Source: Thalassiosira profunda
Lineage: Eukaryota; Bacillariophyta; Thalassiosirophyceae; Thalassiosirales; Thalassiosiraceae
Direction of reading: 5' to 3'
Length of the DNA: 33,213 nucleotides
Assembly (NCBI GenBank): GCA_036939355.1
Contig: JALLAP010000172.1
Location: 1 to 33,213, forward strand
In this document: piece after piece, positions 8,829-18,348 of the stretch
Layout of the letters: each line of letters begins with the position of its first letter
Position numbering within the stretch: the first letter of the stretch is position 1
Position numbers and translations under genes: made by a program
The notes under the pieces: generated by a model
Seen by the model: only the letters and a program-made list of their open reading frames with translations
Databases searched by the model: none
What the model was told of the DNA's origin: nothing

Positions 8829-9163
8829 AGCTCTCTGATCGGCAGATGCAGCAGCCAAAGTTGGTGGTGCTCTTGATCCGCTCTTGTTTCGGCCGGCGCA
8901 TAGGAGAGGGGCGCGAGGTGGGAGCCGCGGGGGCGGCGGAAGAGGAGGCGAGAGAGGCGAGAGTGTGAATGATACGTAGGAATCAGTAACACGCTTCTTG
9001 GGTGTCCAAGACCTTCCTTCCCCCTCCCTCTCGCGCGGTCCCCTCTTCTTCCTGCCGAGCTCGCCTATCCCTCTCACCCGCCGCAAACAAGAGCGGATCA
9101 AGAGCAACGCCAACCGAGGCGCAAGAGGGCCTTTGGTGGCTGCGTTTGTCGATCCAGAGTGCT

Positions 9164-9170
9164 CATAAAA
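9164..9170 (+). promoter_or_regulatory. TATA-like CATAAAA box of the long Cys-repeat gene
   Basis: GCTCATAAAATCC lies about 130 bp before the ATG at 9294, the mirror image of the element at 8822-8828. Confidence 0.5.
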
Positions 9171-9293
9171 TCCGAAATCGTCCTCATATCACACGCAACC
9201 TCCAAGCAGCACATATCATACCTCCGCCTGTTCTCCTCAGTTCACAACGCAAAGCATCAACATCGAACCAACTCTCCACTCTCCAAACATATC

Positions 9294-10103
9294 ATGAAGC
9301 TCTCTTCCACCCTGAACCTTCTCTTCGCCGGCGCCGCGCTCCTCGCCTCGACGCCCAGTGCCGAGGCCGTCGAAAGGAAGCTCCGCGGCCGCCAACGCAA
9401 CACCAAAGGCTCGGTCAACAATGACAACAACGTCGGGGCTTCCGCCAACTTCCCCATTGCCGACGGGCAAGAAGCCGAACAGCGCCGCAAGCTCGCTCGC
9501 TGCAGTGGTCTTTGCGCCCTCCCAGCTGAATGCCCTGCTGACCTCCGCAGCCGCTCATTTCCGAAATGTTCCGATTCTGCAATCGGAGAACTGTGCCTGG
9601 GCGATGGCGAGTGTGCCAGGGACGATTTGGATAATTGCTCTTACCGCATTCTCGGTGGATCGGCCCAGGTGGATCGCAGTGTTTACGTGCGCGTTGATTG
9701 CAAAGACCTCACCGACAGTGCCTTTGACATTCCACGGCCCACTCCGCCGCCCACATCGCGGCCCACTCCGCCGCCTACGCCACTTCCAAAGCAGCCTCCA
9801 AAGCAGACTCCGTGCGGCCACGCTGGGTACCCACCGTGCGGTAAAGTCGGTGGCGCTCAAAAGCAGCAGCCTCCCACCGAGCCAGCTTGGGAGCCTGGTA
9901 CCCTGTGCGGCGCTGGGACCACCTGCGAGAACAACTGCAAAGACGGCTACTATGAGTTTTGGGACAGCCTGTTCTTCACAGCCTGCGGACGCGAACCTTG
10001 CTGGGAGGATGGCGATGTCTGCGCGGCTGGAACGACGTGCAACAACTGCTGCAACAGCTACCATTGGAGTTTGGAGCACTTTTTTACTGTCTGCGGAGTT
10101 TAG
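9294..10103 (+). CDS. Secreted Cys-repeat protein with Pro-rich linker, long paralogue
   Basis: Encodes 269 aa from the ATG at 9294 (MKLSSTLNLLFAGAALLAST), chosen because its signal peptide aligns with the paralogue at 8143-8688; the frame extends upstream but without homology to a known start. After ERKLRGRQRN and QRRKLAR, this copy has a unique Cys domain (CSGLCALPAECPADL ... CARDDLDNCSYRILGG ... VRVDCKDL, about residues 65-145), then a Pro/Thr linker (RPTPPPTSRPTPPPTPLPK), then two GTTC-type repeats nearly identical to the short paralogue (FFTACGREPCW, CNNCCNSYHW, FFTVCGV end). Pro/Thr linkers between Cys modules are common in diatom extracellular proteins. Function is unknown. The 3' end converges on the EndoU gene. 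Confidence 0.88.
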   Translation: MKLSSTLNLLFAGAALLASTPSAEAVERKLRGRQRNTKGSVNNDNNVGASANFPIADGQEAEQRRKLARCSGLCALPAECPADLRSRSFPKCSDSAIGELCLGDGECARDDLDNCSYRILGGSAQVDRSVYVRVDCKDLTDSAFDIPRPTPPPTSRPTPPPTPLPKQPPKQTPCGHAGYPPCGKVGGAQKQQPPTEPAWEPGTLCGAGTTCENNCKDGYYEFWDSLFFTACGREPCWEDGDVCAAGTTCNNCCNSYHWSLEHFFTVCGV

Positions 10104-10236
10104 AAGCGGGCAGCTCATCAGATATGCACAGTTGGAAGGGGCCTGCACGCTCTGTGGCGAGAGCTATAGGTACACATACATCACCATCAGCTCTCCGCTG
10201 TATCTTTTTCCTTCACACACAAAACAGCATTCCCCT

Positions 10237-11866
10237 CTACTCTTCATAGTGAGCCAAGGCCTCGACGTAACAGCTCCCGACCTTGCTCCCTTGATCGTAT
10301 TTGTGACATTTGACGTTCAGATCGAAGGCCTCCCCACCGGTATCCAGCGTCACGATGTTCTCCTCCTCGGCGGCGAGAAAGGCCATCGTGTAAAGCGCCA
10401 GCTCAAATTCCGGGCTGACGCCAATGAACGACGTTCCTACAAACTTCTCGACGCCGTTCCAGCTGAATTGCAACGTCAGCACGTGATCGTCGTCGTTCGT
10501 CGTGGCCGTCGACTCGCGCGAACGGGGCTTGATGTAGCCGCGGTAGTCGACGTTGCCCTTCCGTTCCTCGAGCCAGAACATGATCCAGTTATGAAAGCCC
10601 GAGACCTGCCCGTTTTTCACCTCGCCGACGAAGACGTGCTCGAAGCCGCTGGAATCCATTTTGCGGCGCCGCCCACCCCCCGACGACCGACTGTAGAGCT
10701 GGAACCAAATCGAGTTCAGCACGTCGCAGAAACCTGCTTCGTCATCCGGAACGGGCTCTCCGTTGTATTCCACGCCCTTTGCGAGGCAATAATTGTGCGC
10801 GTACTTCATCGCCGGAGTCTCCATCACCGCCTCGAGAAACTCTCTGTTCTCCCGCAATTCCTTCGCCGACACCTCCTCCTCGTCGCCTGTGCACGCCGAA
10901 TAATTGTCCAGCAGGGAATGGAAAGCTTTGAAGGTAGGACGCTGGAACACCTGCCGATCAACGTGCGTGAACAGTGGCTCGCCAGCTGCATCGCCCTTGT
11001 TACAGGGGTGCTTCGAGCTCTGCACGTCCATTTGGAAGTCCTTGTGCGGGGTGAGGCGGTTGGAGTCGAGGCTCCAAAGCGTTTGGACGGCGGTGGCAAA
11101 GTCGGTATCCGCGTCCGGCGTGTGGGACGGAGGAAACTCCAGGACCAGCGGTTTAAGCCTGAGATGAGATATTTGGAGGCGATATGAGGTGAGAGTTTGC
11201 AAGCCGGATGAGTGCACATCATGTGCACATCTTACGCACTCACTTCATGCAACTCATTTCCACCGTATGCACGACCACATTGATGCACCGGAGCAACGCC
11301 ACGTTCTTCGCCTTGTCGTGATCCTCATCCAAGTACTGGCTCCCGAGCCGGAACGCCGTTGAGCGCAGCCACACCAACATCCCCAACGGCGGGCGCGTCG
11401 CCTCGTCCGTCAAGAATGCCGACAAAGCATCGGCCTCAGCCCGGCTAATACTGGGTCCGTCCTCGTCGCCGTCCCCGTCCTCGTCCTTGGCGTCGTAGAG
11501 CGAGCGGAAGAGGGCCTCGGTGGCCTCGGTGGAGAAATCCTCGCCGCCCTCCTCGTCGAGGTTGGGCAGGAGGCACGTGGTCTCGAGCGCATGCACGACG
11601 CCGTTGATCGTCTTTAGAAGGTTGACGTTCTCGGCCCGCGGGTCGTCGGCCCCGCCGTCCTCCGCCAAATACTCGCAGGCGATGCGAAAGGCCGCGGCGC
11701 GGAGCCACACGAGCTTGTCGGGGGTGAGGGCGGGCGGTTGCGCGCTTCCATCGGGGATTTGCTGCAACTCTTCGAGCGTCGAGATAAGCTCGGCGTTTTC
11801 GTCGGGGCTGATGGCACGGTCGGCGAAGACCTCGCGGTACAGCGCTTCCACTGCGGCGTCGGCCAT
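10237..11866 (-). CDS. EndoU-family endoribonuclease with N-terminal two-copy helical repeat
   Basis: Exon 1 is 11866-11244, then an 85-nt intron 11159-11243 (GTGAGT...CATCTCAG), then exon 2 11158-10237: exactly 515 codons, 514 aa. The ATG at 11866 has context accATGg. The C-terminal 290 residues are an EndoU (XendoU-like) domain: LDSNRLTPHKDF, GFEHVFVGEVKNG with the first catalytic His at about 380, GFHNWIMFWLEE with the second His at about 395, and FSWNGVEKFVGTSFIGVSPE, whose Lys at about 444 is the likely third catalytic residue by family pattern. EndoU enzymes cleave RNA at uridines. The N-terminal 200 residues hold two related helical repeats (LTPDKLVWLRAAAFRIACEY and LGMLVWLRSTAFRLGSQYLD, each ending VVHxxExxC) that I do not recognise. 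No signal peptide is seen, unlike many animal EndoU proteins. Confidence 0.88.
11212..11228. repeat. Perfect 17-nt palindrome GTGCACATCATGTGCAC
   Basis: Eight-base arms flank a central C. It lies inside the EndoU intron. Near relatives occur at 13113-13127 and 21988-22004, both outside genes. Confidence 0.7.
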
Positions 11867-12288
11867 GGTTAGGGGGGGATATCGTAGGGGGCGGCCGCGT
11901 TCAGGAAGAAATGAGGGAGCCCCTCGGCTGAGGGTGAGGGCGGCTGGGCGGGGCGGCCGGGGCGGGAGGAGGCGCGGGAGAGGACGCGAGGAGGAAAACG
12001 CCCCGCAGAAAAAATCTTTTTGACATACCTGCAAAAGATACCTTTTTTGGAAGAAGTGGAAGCAAGACCGCCGCAACAAGGCAAGCCGCAAGAGAGAGCG
12101 TGTCGAGTTGAAGAGGAGGAGGGTGTTGGGCGATCAAGACCAAGGGGGCGACTTTGGGCAAAGCTCGACCAGTCGTCCGCATCGGGGTCGGCATAAAAAC
12201 CCGGCCGCACATCAATTAGAAGCAAATCAAGTCAGAAGCAAAGAGCCCGGGGCACATCAATCAGAAGCAAACGAATCGATACAAAGAA
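11867..12288. promoter_or_regulatory. Divergent promoter between EndoU and PDZ genes
   Basis: Noncoding. On the plus strand a TATA-like CATAAAAA at 12192-12199 lies about 95 bp before the PDZ start. Two near-identical 20-mers (gcacatcaattagaagcaaa at 12208-12227 and gcacatcaatcagaagcaaa at 12252-12271, one mismatch) follow, in the probable 5' untranslated region. The EndoU side is GC-rich without an evident TATA. Confidence 0.45.
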
Positions 12289-13003
12289 ATGGCGCCCATC
12301 GCCGCCTGCATCCACAAACCATCCAAAGATGCCAGATTGGGCATAGGGTTAATCAACCGCGGCGACGGGCCGGTCGTCGTCTCCTCCATCGCCGCCGGCA
12401 GCCTCTTCGCCTCGACCGGCCTCGCGGTCGGGATGCAGGTGCTGAGCATCAACAACATTCCTCTCGACGGCGCGACGTCAGGCCAGGCGATCCAACTGCT
12501 CAAAGACGCCGAGGGACAGGTGGCTGTGGTGGCGGACAATCCCGTCCAGGCGGCCGTGGTAGCGTCGTCGACAGCAGTGCAGCCAAGTGCTCCTGCGGCG
12601 AGCTCAATTGCAACGGGGAGGAAGCGGGGGTACATCATCCTCAAAAAGACGTTCAAGGTCAAACCTTCGGGGTTCTCATTTTCAACCTTGAAATCCTATT
12701 CCTTTCACGGACCGGTGACGCCCGACATGGTCGCTTACGTCAACGACAAATTGCAGGGGCTCCGGCTCACCAATGGCGCGAACCGATTGCAGTTCAAGAA
12801 AGTTCGGCCACTTCCACAGCACCATGAATCACAATGCTCAAAAATATCACGAAGAGGATTTCGTGGTTGTGATTTTAGAAGCGATGGAAGAGCTGGGGTA
12901 CTATTTCCGTTTCCAGTACGATGCCGAAGCATTTTCAACAAAGATGACGGGCGACAGCTACACAGCAAAGGAGCTGTTCATCTTTCACAAAATGCAGGAG
13001 TGA
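12289..13003 (+). CDS. PDZ-domain protein with unknown C-terminal domain; one-base frame break
   Basis: The first 85 residues are a PDZ domain: ARLGIGLINRGDGPVVVSSI, SLFASTGLAVGMQVLSINN, and DGATSGQAIQLLKDAEGQVAV. After an Ala/Ser linker a second domain begins at about 110 (GYIILKKTFKVKPSGFSFST, YVNDKLQGLRLTNGANRLQF). The frame then breaks at 12799-12801, where dropping one A from an AAA run gives LQFKKFGHFHSTMNHNAQKY and continues EEDFVVVILEAMEELGYYF to the stop at 13003: 237 aa. The downstream frame is clearly the original one, since the uncorrected frame runs on as Arg-rich nonsense. No catalytic motif is seen. It is probably an adaptor; the second domain is unrecognised. Confidence 0.75.
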
Positions 13004-13112
13004 TGCGTCGTGTAGTAGGAATGTGTGTGCGAATGATTGATGTGATAGATAGTAGATCTAAGTTTATGCCCACATACACCAACACCGCCGTCGTCGCAAA
13101 AAAGAGCTCGCA

Positions 13113-13127
13113 TGCACATCTTGTGCA
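13113..13127. repeat. Palindrome TGCACATCTTGTGCA in a convergent gap
   Basis: Six-base arms around TCT, between the convergent PDZ and globin-hydrolase genes, where it could act as a shared 3' element. An extended copy (GTGCACATCTTGTGCAC) is at 21988-22004, and the core CACAAGATGTG recurs at 14567-14577. Confidence 0.6.
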
Positions 13128-13147
13128 CCTTCACTTCCTAGAGACAT

Positions 13148-14544
13148 TCACATTCCATTGCCGAGCTCGTCAATCACCTCGTCCGTCGTCAGCTGCCGCG
13201 AGAATCCCCGCATCCCGGCCAGACCCCGCTCCTGGTCCACTTCGCTCTGCGCCGCGCACGCGTCGACCGCCACCGTCACGAGATACCCCCGATCGGCCGC
13301 ATCCCGCACCGCACTTTCCACGCTCTGGTCCGTCGGCTGGCCGCACACCACCAATTGCTCGATGCCGCAGTTCTTCAACACGTAATCGATGTTGGTGGAT
13401 TGGAAGGCGCTGCACGAAGTTTTGGGCAGGCAAATGTCCTTGCCCTTGACAGGCTCCAATCCGGGCACGAATTGCGCAGGATTCGACGGCGACGGCAACT
13501 TGGCCAACAGCGGTCCGCTCAATTTGTAATCCAGCGAGGCATCGCGCGAGTTGTCCGTCAGAGCCTCGCAGTACGTGAAGATGCATCCGATCCGGCCTCG
13601 CCCCGGCCTTCCAACTTGGCGCGATTCGAGCGCACTTTCCGTATCAGACGAGACGTGTTCTTAATCATACCCACAAAGGCACATTTAGCGAATTCGACGT
13701 CCGGGCTGCTCGCATCGATGGTGCTCAGCTCCTTCTGGACGTCCACCACCAGCAGCGCGGTCAGGTGAGGGCGGAGCTCGATGTCGTTACGGCTCGTGTA
13801 CACTCCCGAGCGGACCAGCGCGTGGATCGACGGCAGGTTCGTCGGCGTCGTCATCGCCCGCGGCGTTTCTCCGTTCGCGTCCTCCTCTTTCTTCTCATCC
13901 CCGCCATTCGACGCCGATACATCCAGTTCCGGAAACGACACCTTGCGCTGCATCTTCGTCTGCGCCTTCTCTTTCGCCTCCTCCCCGGCATCGGCCATCG
14001 CCTTGGCGATGGTCTGGTACGCCCACTCCCACGCGTCGGCGACCTCGGCGTTCCACGCGCCCTTCTCCTTCAGGCCCGTCTTGAGCGTCCAGATGAGGCA
14101 CTCGCCCACGGCGTCGTACTGCGCCCGCTGGACGTTCCAGAGGAGGGCGTGCTTCCGCCCCAGCTCCTCGAGCTTGGGCACCAGCGATGCGGCGTCGCCC
14201 GCGTTGAGAAAATCGACCGCCATGCCGACCGTCTCGAAGAATTTCTCGGCCTGGTCGTTCAGGTCGAAGTCGCCACTGGCGTTTTCGAACATGGGCCGCA
14301 CCTCCGGGTAGGATCTTTGGAGAATGGCACACATCGTGTCAGTCAGTTGATGTTTTTGTATTGCAATAACAACAACTCAAACGCGCAACATCTCGTCCTC
14401 CACTCACTCGAACAGGCGGTCGTAGAAGGGCTGGGCGAAGTCCGGTCCGATCAAGGACTCCTCGACGAGGCGCCACGACGACCGGACGGCGCGGCGGTGC
14501 TTCTCGAGCAGTGCGTTGTCGTCCGAGGAGGCGCCGACCGACAT
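13148..14544 (-). CDS. Globin fused to isochorismatase-like hydrolase
   Basis: Exon 1 14544-14408 starts MSVGASSDDN; a 93-nt intron 14315-14407 (GTGAGT...CTCCAAAG) joins LFE to SYPEVRPMF; exon 2 runs to 13148. One base is missing at about 13587-13588 (one more G gives GSGCIFTYCEALT), and the corrected total is exactly 435 codons, 434 aa. Residues 1-155 are a flavohaemoglobin-like globin: SSWRLVEESLIGPDFAQPFY, Tyr41 (B10), Phe55 (CD1, RPMF), Gln67 (E7), His101 (F8 proximal, LGRKH). A charged linker follows (157-205). Residues 225-434 are an isochorismatase-like hydrolase: LLVVDVQ (Asp237), LPKTSCSAF (Lys344), and VVCGQPTDQSVES, where Ser377 replaces the usual catalytic Cys. The fusion itself is intact within exon 2. 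Substrate is unknown; haem binding is strongly predicted. Confidence 0.85.
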
Positions 14545-14934
14545 GATATTATGTGATGGCGTTGCTCACAAGATGTGCTCAAATTATGTGCACGAGGTGT
14601 GCAAAGACAACCGGCGTATCGACGTTATGGCGACTCTAGACTCGTAGCCACGGCATCGCCGCGGCGGCCGCGGGCGGGCTGGGCATTGATGGCGCCGCTT
14701 CCGGAAGACGGCCGAAGCCGAAGATCCAAAACAGCAGATCTTACGTAAGTAAGATACCTACATACATTCTTAGGTACCTAGAGGTACTCACCCATCTTCA
14801 ATCTTCAATCTTCTTCAATCAGCAGAACAGTGCACGATGCATCATCATTCTCGATCGTGCGTGGGGAGCTAGAGCTGTTGCAATCAGAATGAGGGCTGGC
14901 GAGCGCGGAGAAGAAGGGGAGTGGCACGGGCACG
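14545..14934. promoter_or_regulatory. Divergent promoter between globin-hydrolase and membrane-protein genes
   Basis: Noncoding. It contains the palindrome CTTACGTAAG (about 14741-14750), followed by short TAGGTACCTAGAGGTA repeats and a pyrimidine-rich tandem (atcttcaatcttcaatcttc, about 14792-14811). No clear TATA box is seen. A CACAAGATGTG core lies at 14567-14577. Confidence 0.35.
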
Positions 14935-16827
14935 ATGACTTGGGGACGCGATTTGTTGTACGGTGGCCGGCACAAGCCTGATGACGATGGAGGAGGGCCG
15001 CAGAAGATCATTCGCGAGGCAGTTGATGATGGGCCGTTGCAGCTGAATGAGGAGGAGGACGCTGCTGCGCGACGAATAATGCAATCCACATCAGACGATG
15101 GCACACCCTCAGCTGCCGTCTACGACGACGACAAGGATGATCGCAAAGAGGAGCTCGCCTCGTTGACCACCATCAACGAAGCGCACGGCCTGCGACGCTG
15201 CCCGCCCGAGGTCCTGAACTCGCGCTCCCTCGCCCGGGACACGTTCAGCTTCCTCGTCTTTGCAGGGCGGTGCAGCGCCCCCTCCCTCCTGGCATCGATC
15301 GTGTTCTCCCTCCAAATGGCCATTTTCATCCTCGTGTCGGCCGACGTCATCGATTTGGACAACGAGTTGAACCCGTTCAACTTTCCACCGAATGTGGAGC
15401 TGCCGGTGCGCATCACGGAAGTTTTGGCCATCACAGTAGCAATTCTCACCCAGGACGATGTCCGCAAGGCGATCAATTTGCTGCGGGATGGGTACGACGA
15501 CGCGGCCTTTCGCAGCGCATTCGGAAGCGGCGTGGCCAAGTCAAAGTGGATGCTGTCCATCGTCCTGCGGGGATCCGAGGGGCTGTTGGGATTGTTCGTT
15601 ACCTTTCTACTCATCATGCAATCGGACGCCGTGCTCGACCTGCTACTAAATTTCTCCGCCATGGAATTTGTCAGTCTGATCGACGACGTCGTGTTTGCGC
15701 TAACCACCGAGGGCTTTTTTGGGAGCCGGTTGCGGGGAGAGGCCAAGTCCTTGTCGTCGATCAAATATCGCATCGACCACCCGTCGAATGCGCGGATGTC
15801 CTCCTTGATCACGGCTGCGTATTTCATCGTGCTCTTTGCGGCGATGCTGACGGGCTGGGGGCTGATATTCGCTAATCAGGAATCGGGCAAGTACCTGTGC
15901 GGCAAGCTGTACGTCCAATTGGACGACGAGATGGTGCCGTCCCTCGGCACATTGTCTGGAATGTACCAGGTTAACCGGTACCTCAAATTTTCCGGCAGGG
16001 TGACTTACATTAACCCGGTGATTGCATACTGTGGAACGGATTCGATGTGGACGATCACCCAACACGGAGGCGGCGAGTTGGACCCGTGCGTGGATTGGAT
16101 TGCGAGGTCGTCCGAATCCTCCGATTTCGACATCACTGAGGCGGACTCATGGTATGCTCGCACAGAAGACGGGCGGGTCCTTCCGATGTATTCTTACTTT
16201 CAATGCTACGACTGCAAGTACAAAAGCAACTTCTGCGGAGAAACGTCCTCGTACGGTACGTGCGTCGAGAACACGTGCGTTTGTGCCGATGGACGATATG
16301 GGCTTCGTTGCGAGTTTGAAGAGCCGTGCGACGCACTGGAATTGGATCCTCGCAGCAATGGCATCGTTGGGAATCAAACCTTTGCATCCACTTTGTATCG
16401 GTTGGAAGGAGCAGACGTGAACAATCGTCCAATCTACACAAGTAGCTTGCAGGACGTGACGAATATCGACATCTTGATGTTCAATGGCAGACGATGGATC
16501 ATTACGGACGTTGGGTCATTACCTCTTGTGGCAGATAGGTTGCCATCTTCTGAGGGGATCAACCAAACTGATGTGAATCAAACAGCGGACATATTGAGGT
16601 CGTATCTTGGCAACGGGTTCCATCCTTCCTTTTCCAGCTACAACGTATCATACATCAGTGAGGCAGTGGATATTGACACACGCGCCGATATGAGTGCATC
16701 TCCTTTGGCGCTGGAGTGGCACCCTGCTCTTCCTCCCGATGGGAATGTCCAGGGACCCGATTTGAGCCGCAGCGTGGGGGTCAGACTGATTTGTGCAGAA
16801 TCGACGCCAATTTTCTGGGCACCGTAA
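14935..16827 (+). CDS. Multi-pass membrane protein with EGF-like module (diatom-type family)
   Basis: Single-exon gene for 630 aa. An acidic cytosolic-looking N-terminus (1-100) is followed by hydrophobic segments at about 120-140 (LLASIVFSLQMAIFILVS), 160-175, 220-240 (LLGLFVTFLLIM) and 290-310 (SLITAAYFIVLFAAMLTGWG). The rest is a long, probably extracellular or lumenal part with paired Cys: YLCGKLYVQLDDEMVPSLG, an EGF-like knot at about 425-465 (CYDCKYKSNFC ... GTCVENTCVCADGRYGLRCE), and NxS/T sites (NQT, NVS). I associate the CGKLYVQ...PSLG pattern followed by EGF with an uncharacterised family in diatoms; function unknown, possibly surface sensing or adhesion. The ATG at 14935 is the first in frame. 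No targeting peptide is evident before the acidic region. Confidence 0.85.
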   Translation: MTWGRDLLYGGRHKPDDDGGGPQKIIREAVDDGPLQLNEEEDAAARRIMQSTSDDGTPSAAVYDDDKDDRKEELASLTTINEAHGLRRCPPEVLNSRSLARDTFSFLVFAGRCSAPSLLASIVFSLQMAIFILVSADVIDLDNELNPFNFPPNVELPVRITEVLAITVAILTQDDVRKAINLLRDGYDDAAFRSAFGSGVAKSKWMLSIVLRGSEGLLGLFVTFLLIMQSDAVLDLLLNFSAMEFVSLIDDVVFALTTEGFFGSRLRGEAKSLSSIKYRIDHPSNARMSSLITAAYFIVLFAAMLTGWGLIFANQESGKYLCGKLYVQLDDEMVPSLGTLSGMYQVNRYLKFSGRVTYINPVIAYCGTDSMWTITQHGGGELDPCVDWIARSSESSDFDITEADSWYARTEDGRVLPMYSYFQCYDCKYKSNFCGETSSYGTCVENTCVCADGRYGLRCEFEEPCDALELDPRSNGIVGNQTFASTLYRLEGADVNNRPIYTSSLQDVTNIDILMFNGRRWIITDVGSLPLVADRLPSSEGINQTDVNQTADILRSYLGNGFHPSFSSYNVSYISEAVDIDTRADMSASPLALEWHPALPPDGNVQGPDLSRSVGVRLICAESTPIFWAP

Positions 16828-17069
16828 CTTAATGGGGAAGCCCAAGCGTTCTACCTGCAGCGCAGGAATTCTAACTCTTCTTCGCCTCGCCATCGCTCGC
16901 TGTACGACACCGACCGGCGCGGCGCAGAGCTGGAGGTTGTGAGAGGCGCCGCGCCTCCGCTGCCGGGATCAGTTAGCTAGCTTACGTATGTTACGTTCCA
17001 TTGCCCGCCTACATAAGCCACACAACCACAACCCATCCCACACCGCACCGAGCGGTCGCGTCGACGGTG

Positions 17070-18134
17070 ATGGCCTCCTTCCGCCGCCTCGTCTCCCCCA
17101 TGGGGCGGCCCCACCGGGCCGCGGTCGCCTCCGTCGGCGCCCTGCTGTTTGCGTCGTCGGACGCGCCGTCGTTCTGCGCGCCGCCCGTGGCCTCGGCCTT
17201 CTCTCAGCCCGTCGGCCGCCCTGCTTCCTCGGTGCATGCTGTGATGGGCGGTGCACCACCCTCTGCGCTCCTCCGCTCGCATTCGAGGGCGCCTACAGCT
17301 CTGGCGGAATTGCAATTCATATTCAATCCAAAATCGAGGGCGGCTCTTCCCTCCAAATCGACGAGGCACGCCATCATCCGCCTCAGAGCACAGCCCTCCG
17401 ATGCGGCCGACGGCGAAGCATCGACCGACAGCAGCAACGGCGAGACTTCCAAATCCACCATCAAGGACGACGTCGCCAACATCCTCACATTGGTCGGGGC
17501 CCAGGCCCTCTTAATCCCCATCTCCATTTTGCTAGCGAGATATCTGAACCTCCCCAACCGCGGCCTCGGCGAGGGCTTTGAGTTCACATCTGTGGCCTTC
17601 ACGCAGGGGCTGGAATGGACCGCGCCCCTTTTCATTGTGGCAGGAGTAATGCGTCTGATCGAACCGTATTCGGAGGCACTGCAGGGCGTCACGCGGGCCA
17701 CCCAGCGGAGCGTGCTGGCCGTCATGGGGAAGCGCCGCCGACCATTCTTCGCCCTGGTGGTGTCGATCCTGTTGGGCGCCGTGGCTGGTTGGGGAGAGGA
17801 ATGGCTTTTTCGCGGGGTATTTCAGACCCTCCTGAGCGAGCGATTTTCCAGCAATGTTGCGCTGGGGATTTCGGGGGTGGTGTTCGGGTTGCTCCACGCC
17901 GTGACGCCTGTCTATGCTTTGCTCGCCGGCGCCGCGAGCGTTTTCTTCGGCTACCTCTACAACCTGTCGGAGAATTTGGCCGTGCCGATGATTTGTCATG
18001 CGGTCTACGACGTTGGGGCGCTCGTGTGGGCCCACTGGAGCGTGACGTCGCTGTCTAATAAGGAGCAGGAGGAGATCCTCTCGAGTGGGCCGGGGGCGCC
18101 CATCATGAATGCCAGTCTTTCGGGGAAGGAATGA
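17070..18134 (+). CDS. Plastid-targeted CPBP (CAAX-type) intramembrane protease
   Basis: Encodes 354 aa from the ATG at 17070. The N-terminus looks like a diatom bipartite plastid leader: hydrophobic signal (AAVASVGALLFASS), then APPVASAFSQP, where the ASA-F junction with Phe at +1 matches the ASAFAP motif, then a Ser/Arg-rich transit region to about 110. The mature part has about six membrane spans with the CPBP/Abi motifs in order: GWGEEWLFRGVFQ (EExxxR) at about 240, VVFGLLHAVTP (FxxxH) at about 272, and a final NLAVPMICHAVYD at about 310. All catalytic or metal-related Glu and His residues are present. Plant and algal plastid members act in thylakoid or envelope protein turnover; the substrate here is unknown. 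It is convergent with the antiporter gene. Confidence 0.9.
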   Translation: MASFRRLVSPMGRPHRAAVASVGALLFASSDAPSFCAPPVASAFSQPVGRPASSVHAVMGGAPPSALLRSHSRAPTALAELQFIFNPKSRAALPSKSTRHAIIRLRAQPSDAADGEASTDSSNGETSKSTIKDDVANILTLVGAQALLIPISILLARYLNLPNRGLGEGFEFTSVAFTQGLEWTAPLFIVAGVMRLIEPYSEALQGVTRATQRSVLAVMGKRRRPFFALVVSILLGAVAGWGEEWLFRGVFQTLLSERFSSNVALGISGVVFGLLHAVTPVYALLAGAASVFFGYLYNLSENLAVPMICHAVYDVGALVWAHWSVTSLSNKEQEEILSSGPGAPIMNASLSGKE

Positions 18135-18348
18135 AGAGGCACGACAAAGGGTTGTTCGGCAAGGATGGCAATAGCACCAATCCGACCGGGCTGCAATGCA
18201 AGTAGAGGCTGGAGCTATCACAAAGCAGTGGGTTGTTGGCACTCTCGAGCTGCAATAGAGAAATGCAAATGGGCAACCTCATCAATCAAACAGTGTCATC
18301 TTTTTACATATCTACAAAAACACCAACTGAACGTCTCCTGTACACAAA

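Larger units (their letters stand above)
8086..10163. repeat. Inverted duplication carrying two Cys-repeat genes head to head
   Basis: The left arm (about 8086-8905) and right arm (about 9075-10163) are inverted copies. Homology covers about 55-60 bp past each stop codon (gtttagaagcgggcagctca in both), the coding ends, the signal peptide and the 5' regions (cgaaccaac before the ATG, GCTCATAAAATCC at the core promoter, aacaagagcggatcaagagca upstream). It therefore includes both promoters. The arms differ most in the central coding part. Confidence 0.8.

Noticed and set aside
9358..11187. A 609-codon plus-strand frame
   Set aside because: It runs out of phase through the long Cys-repeat gene and then antisense to EndoU; both of those have clear domains and the composite does not.
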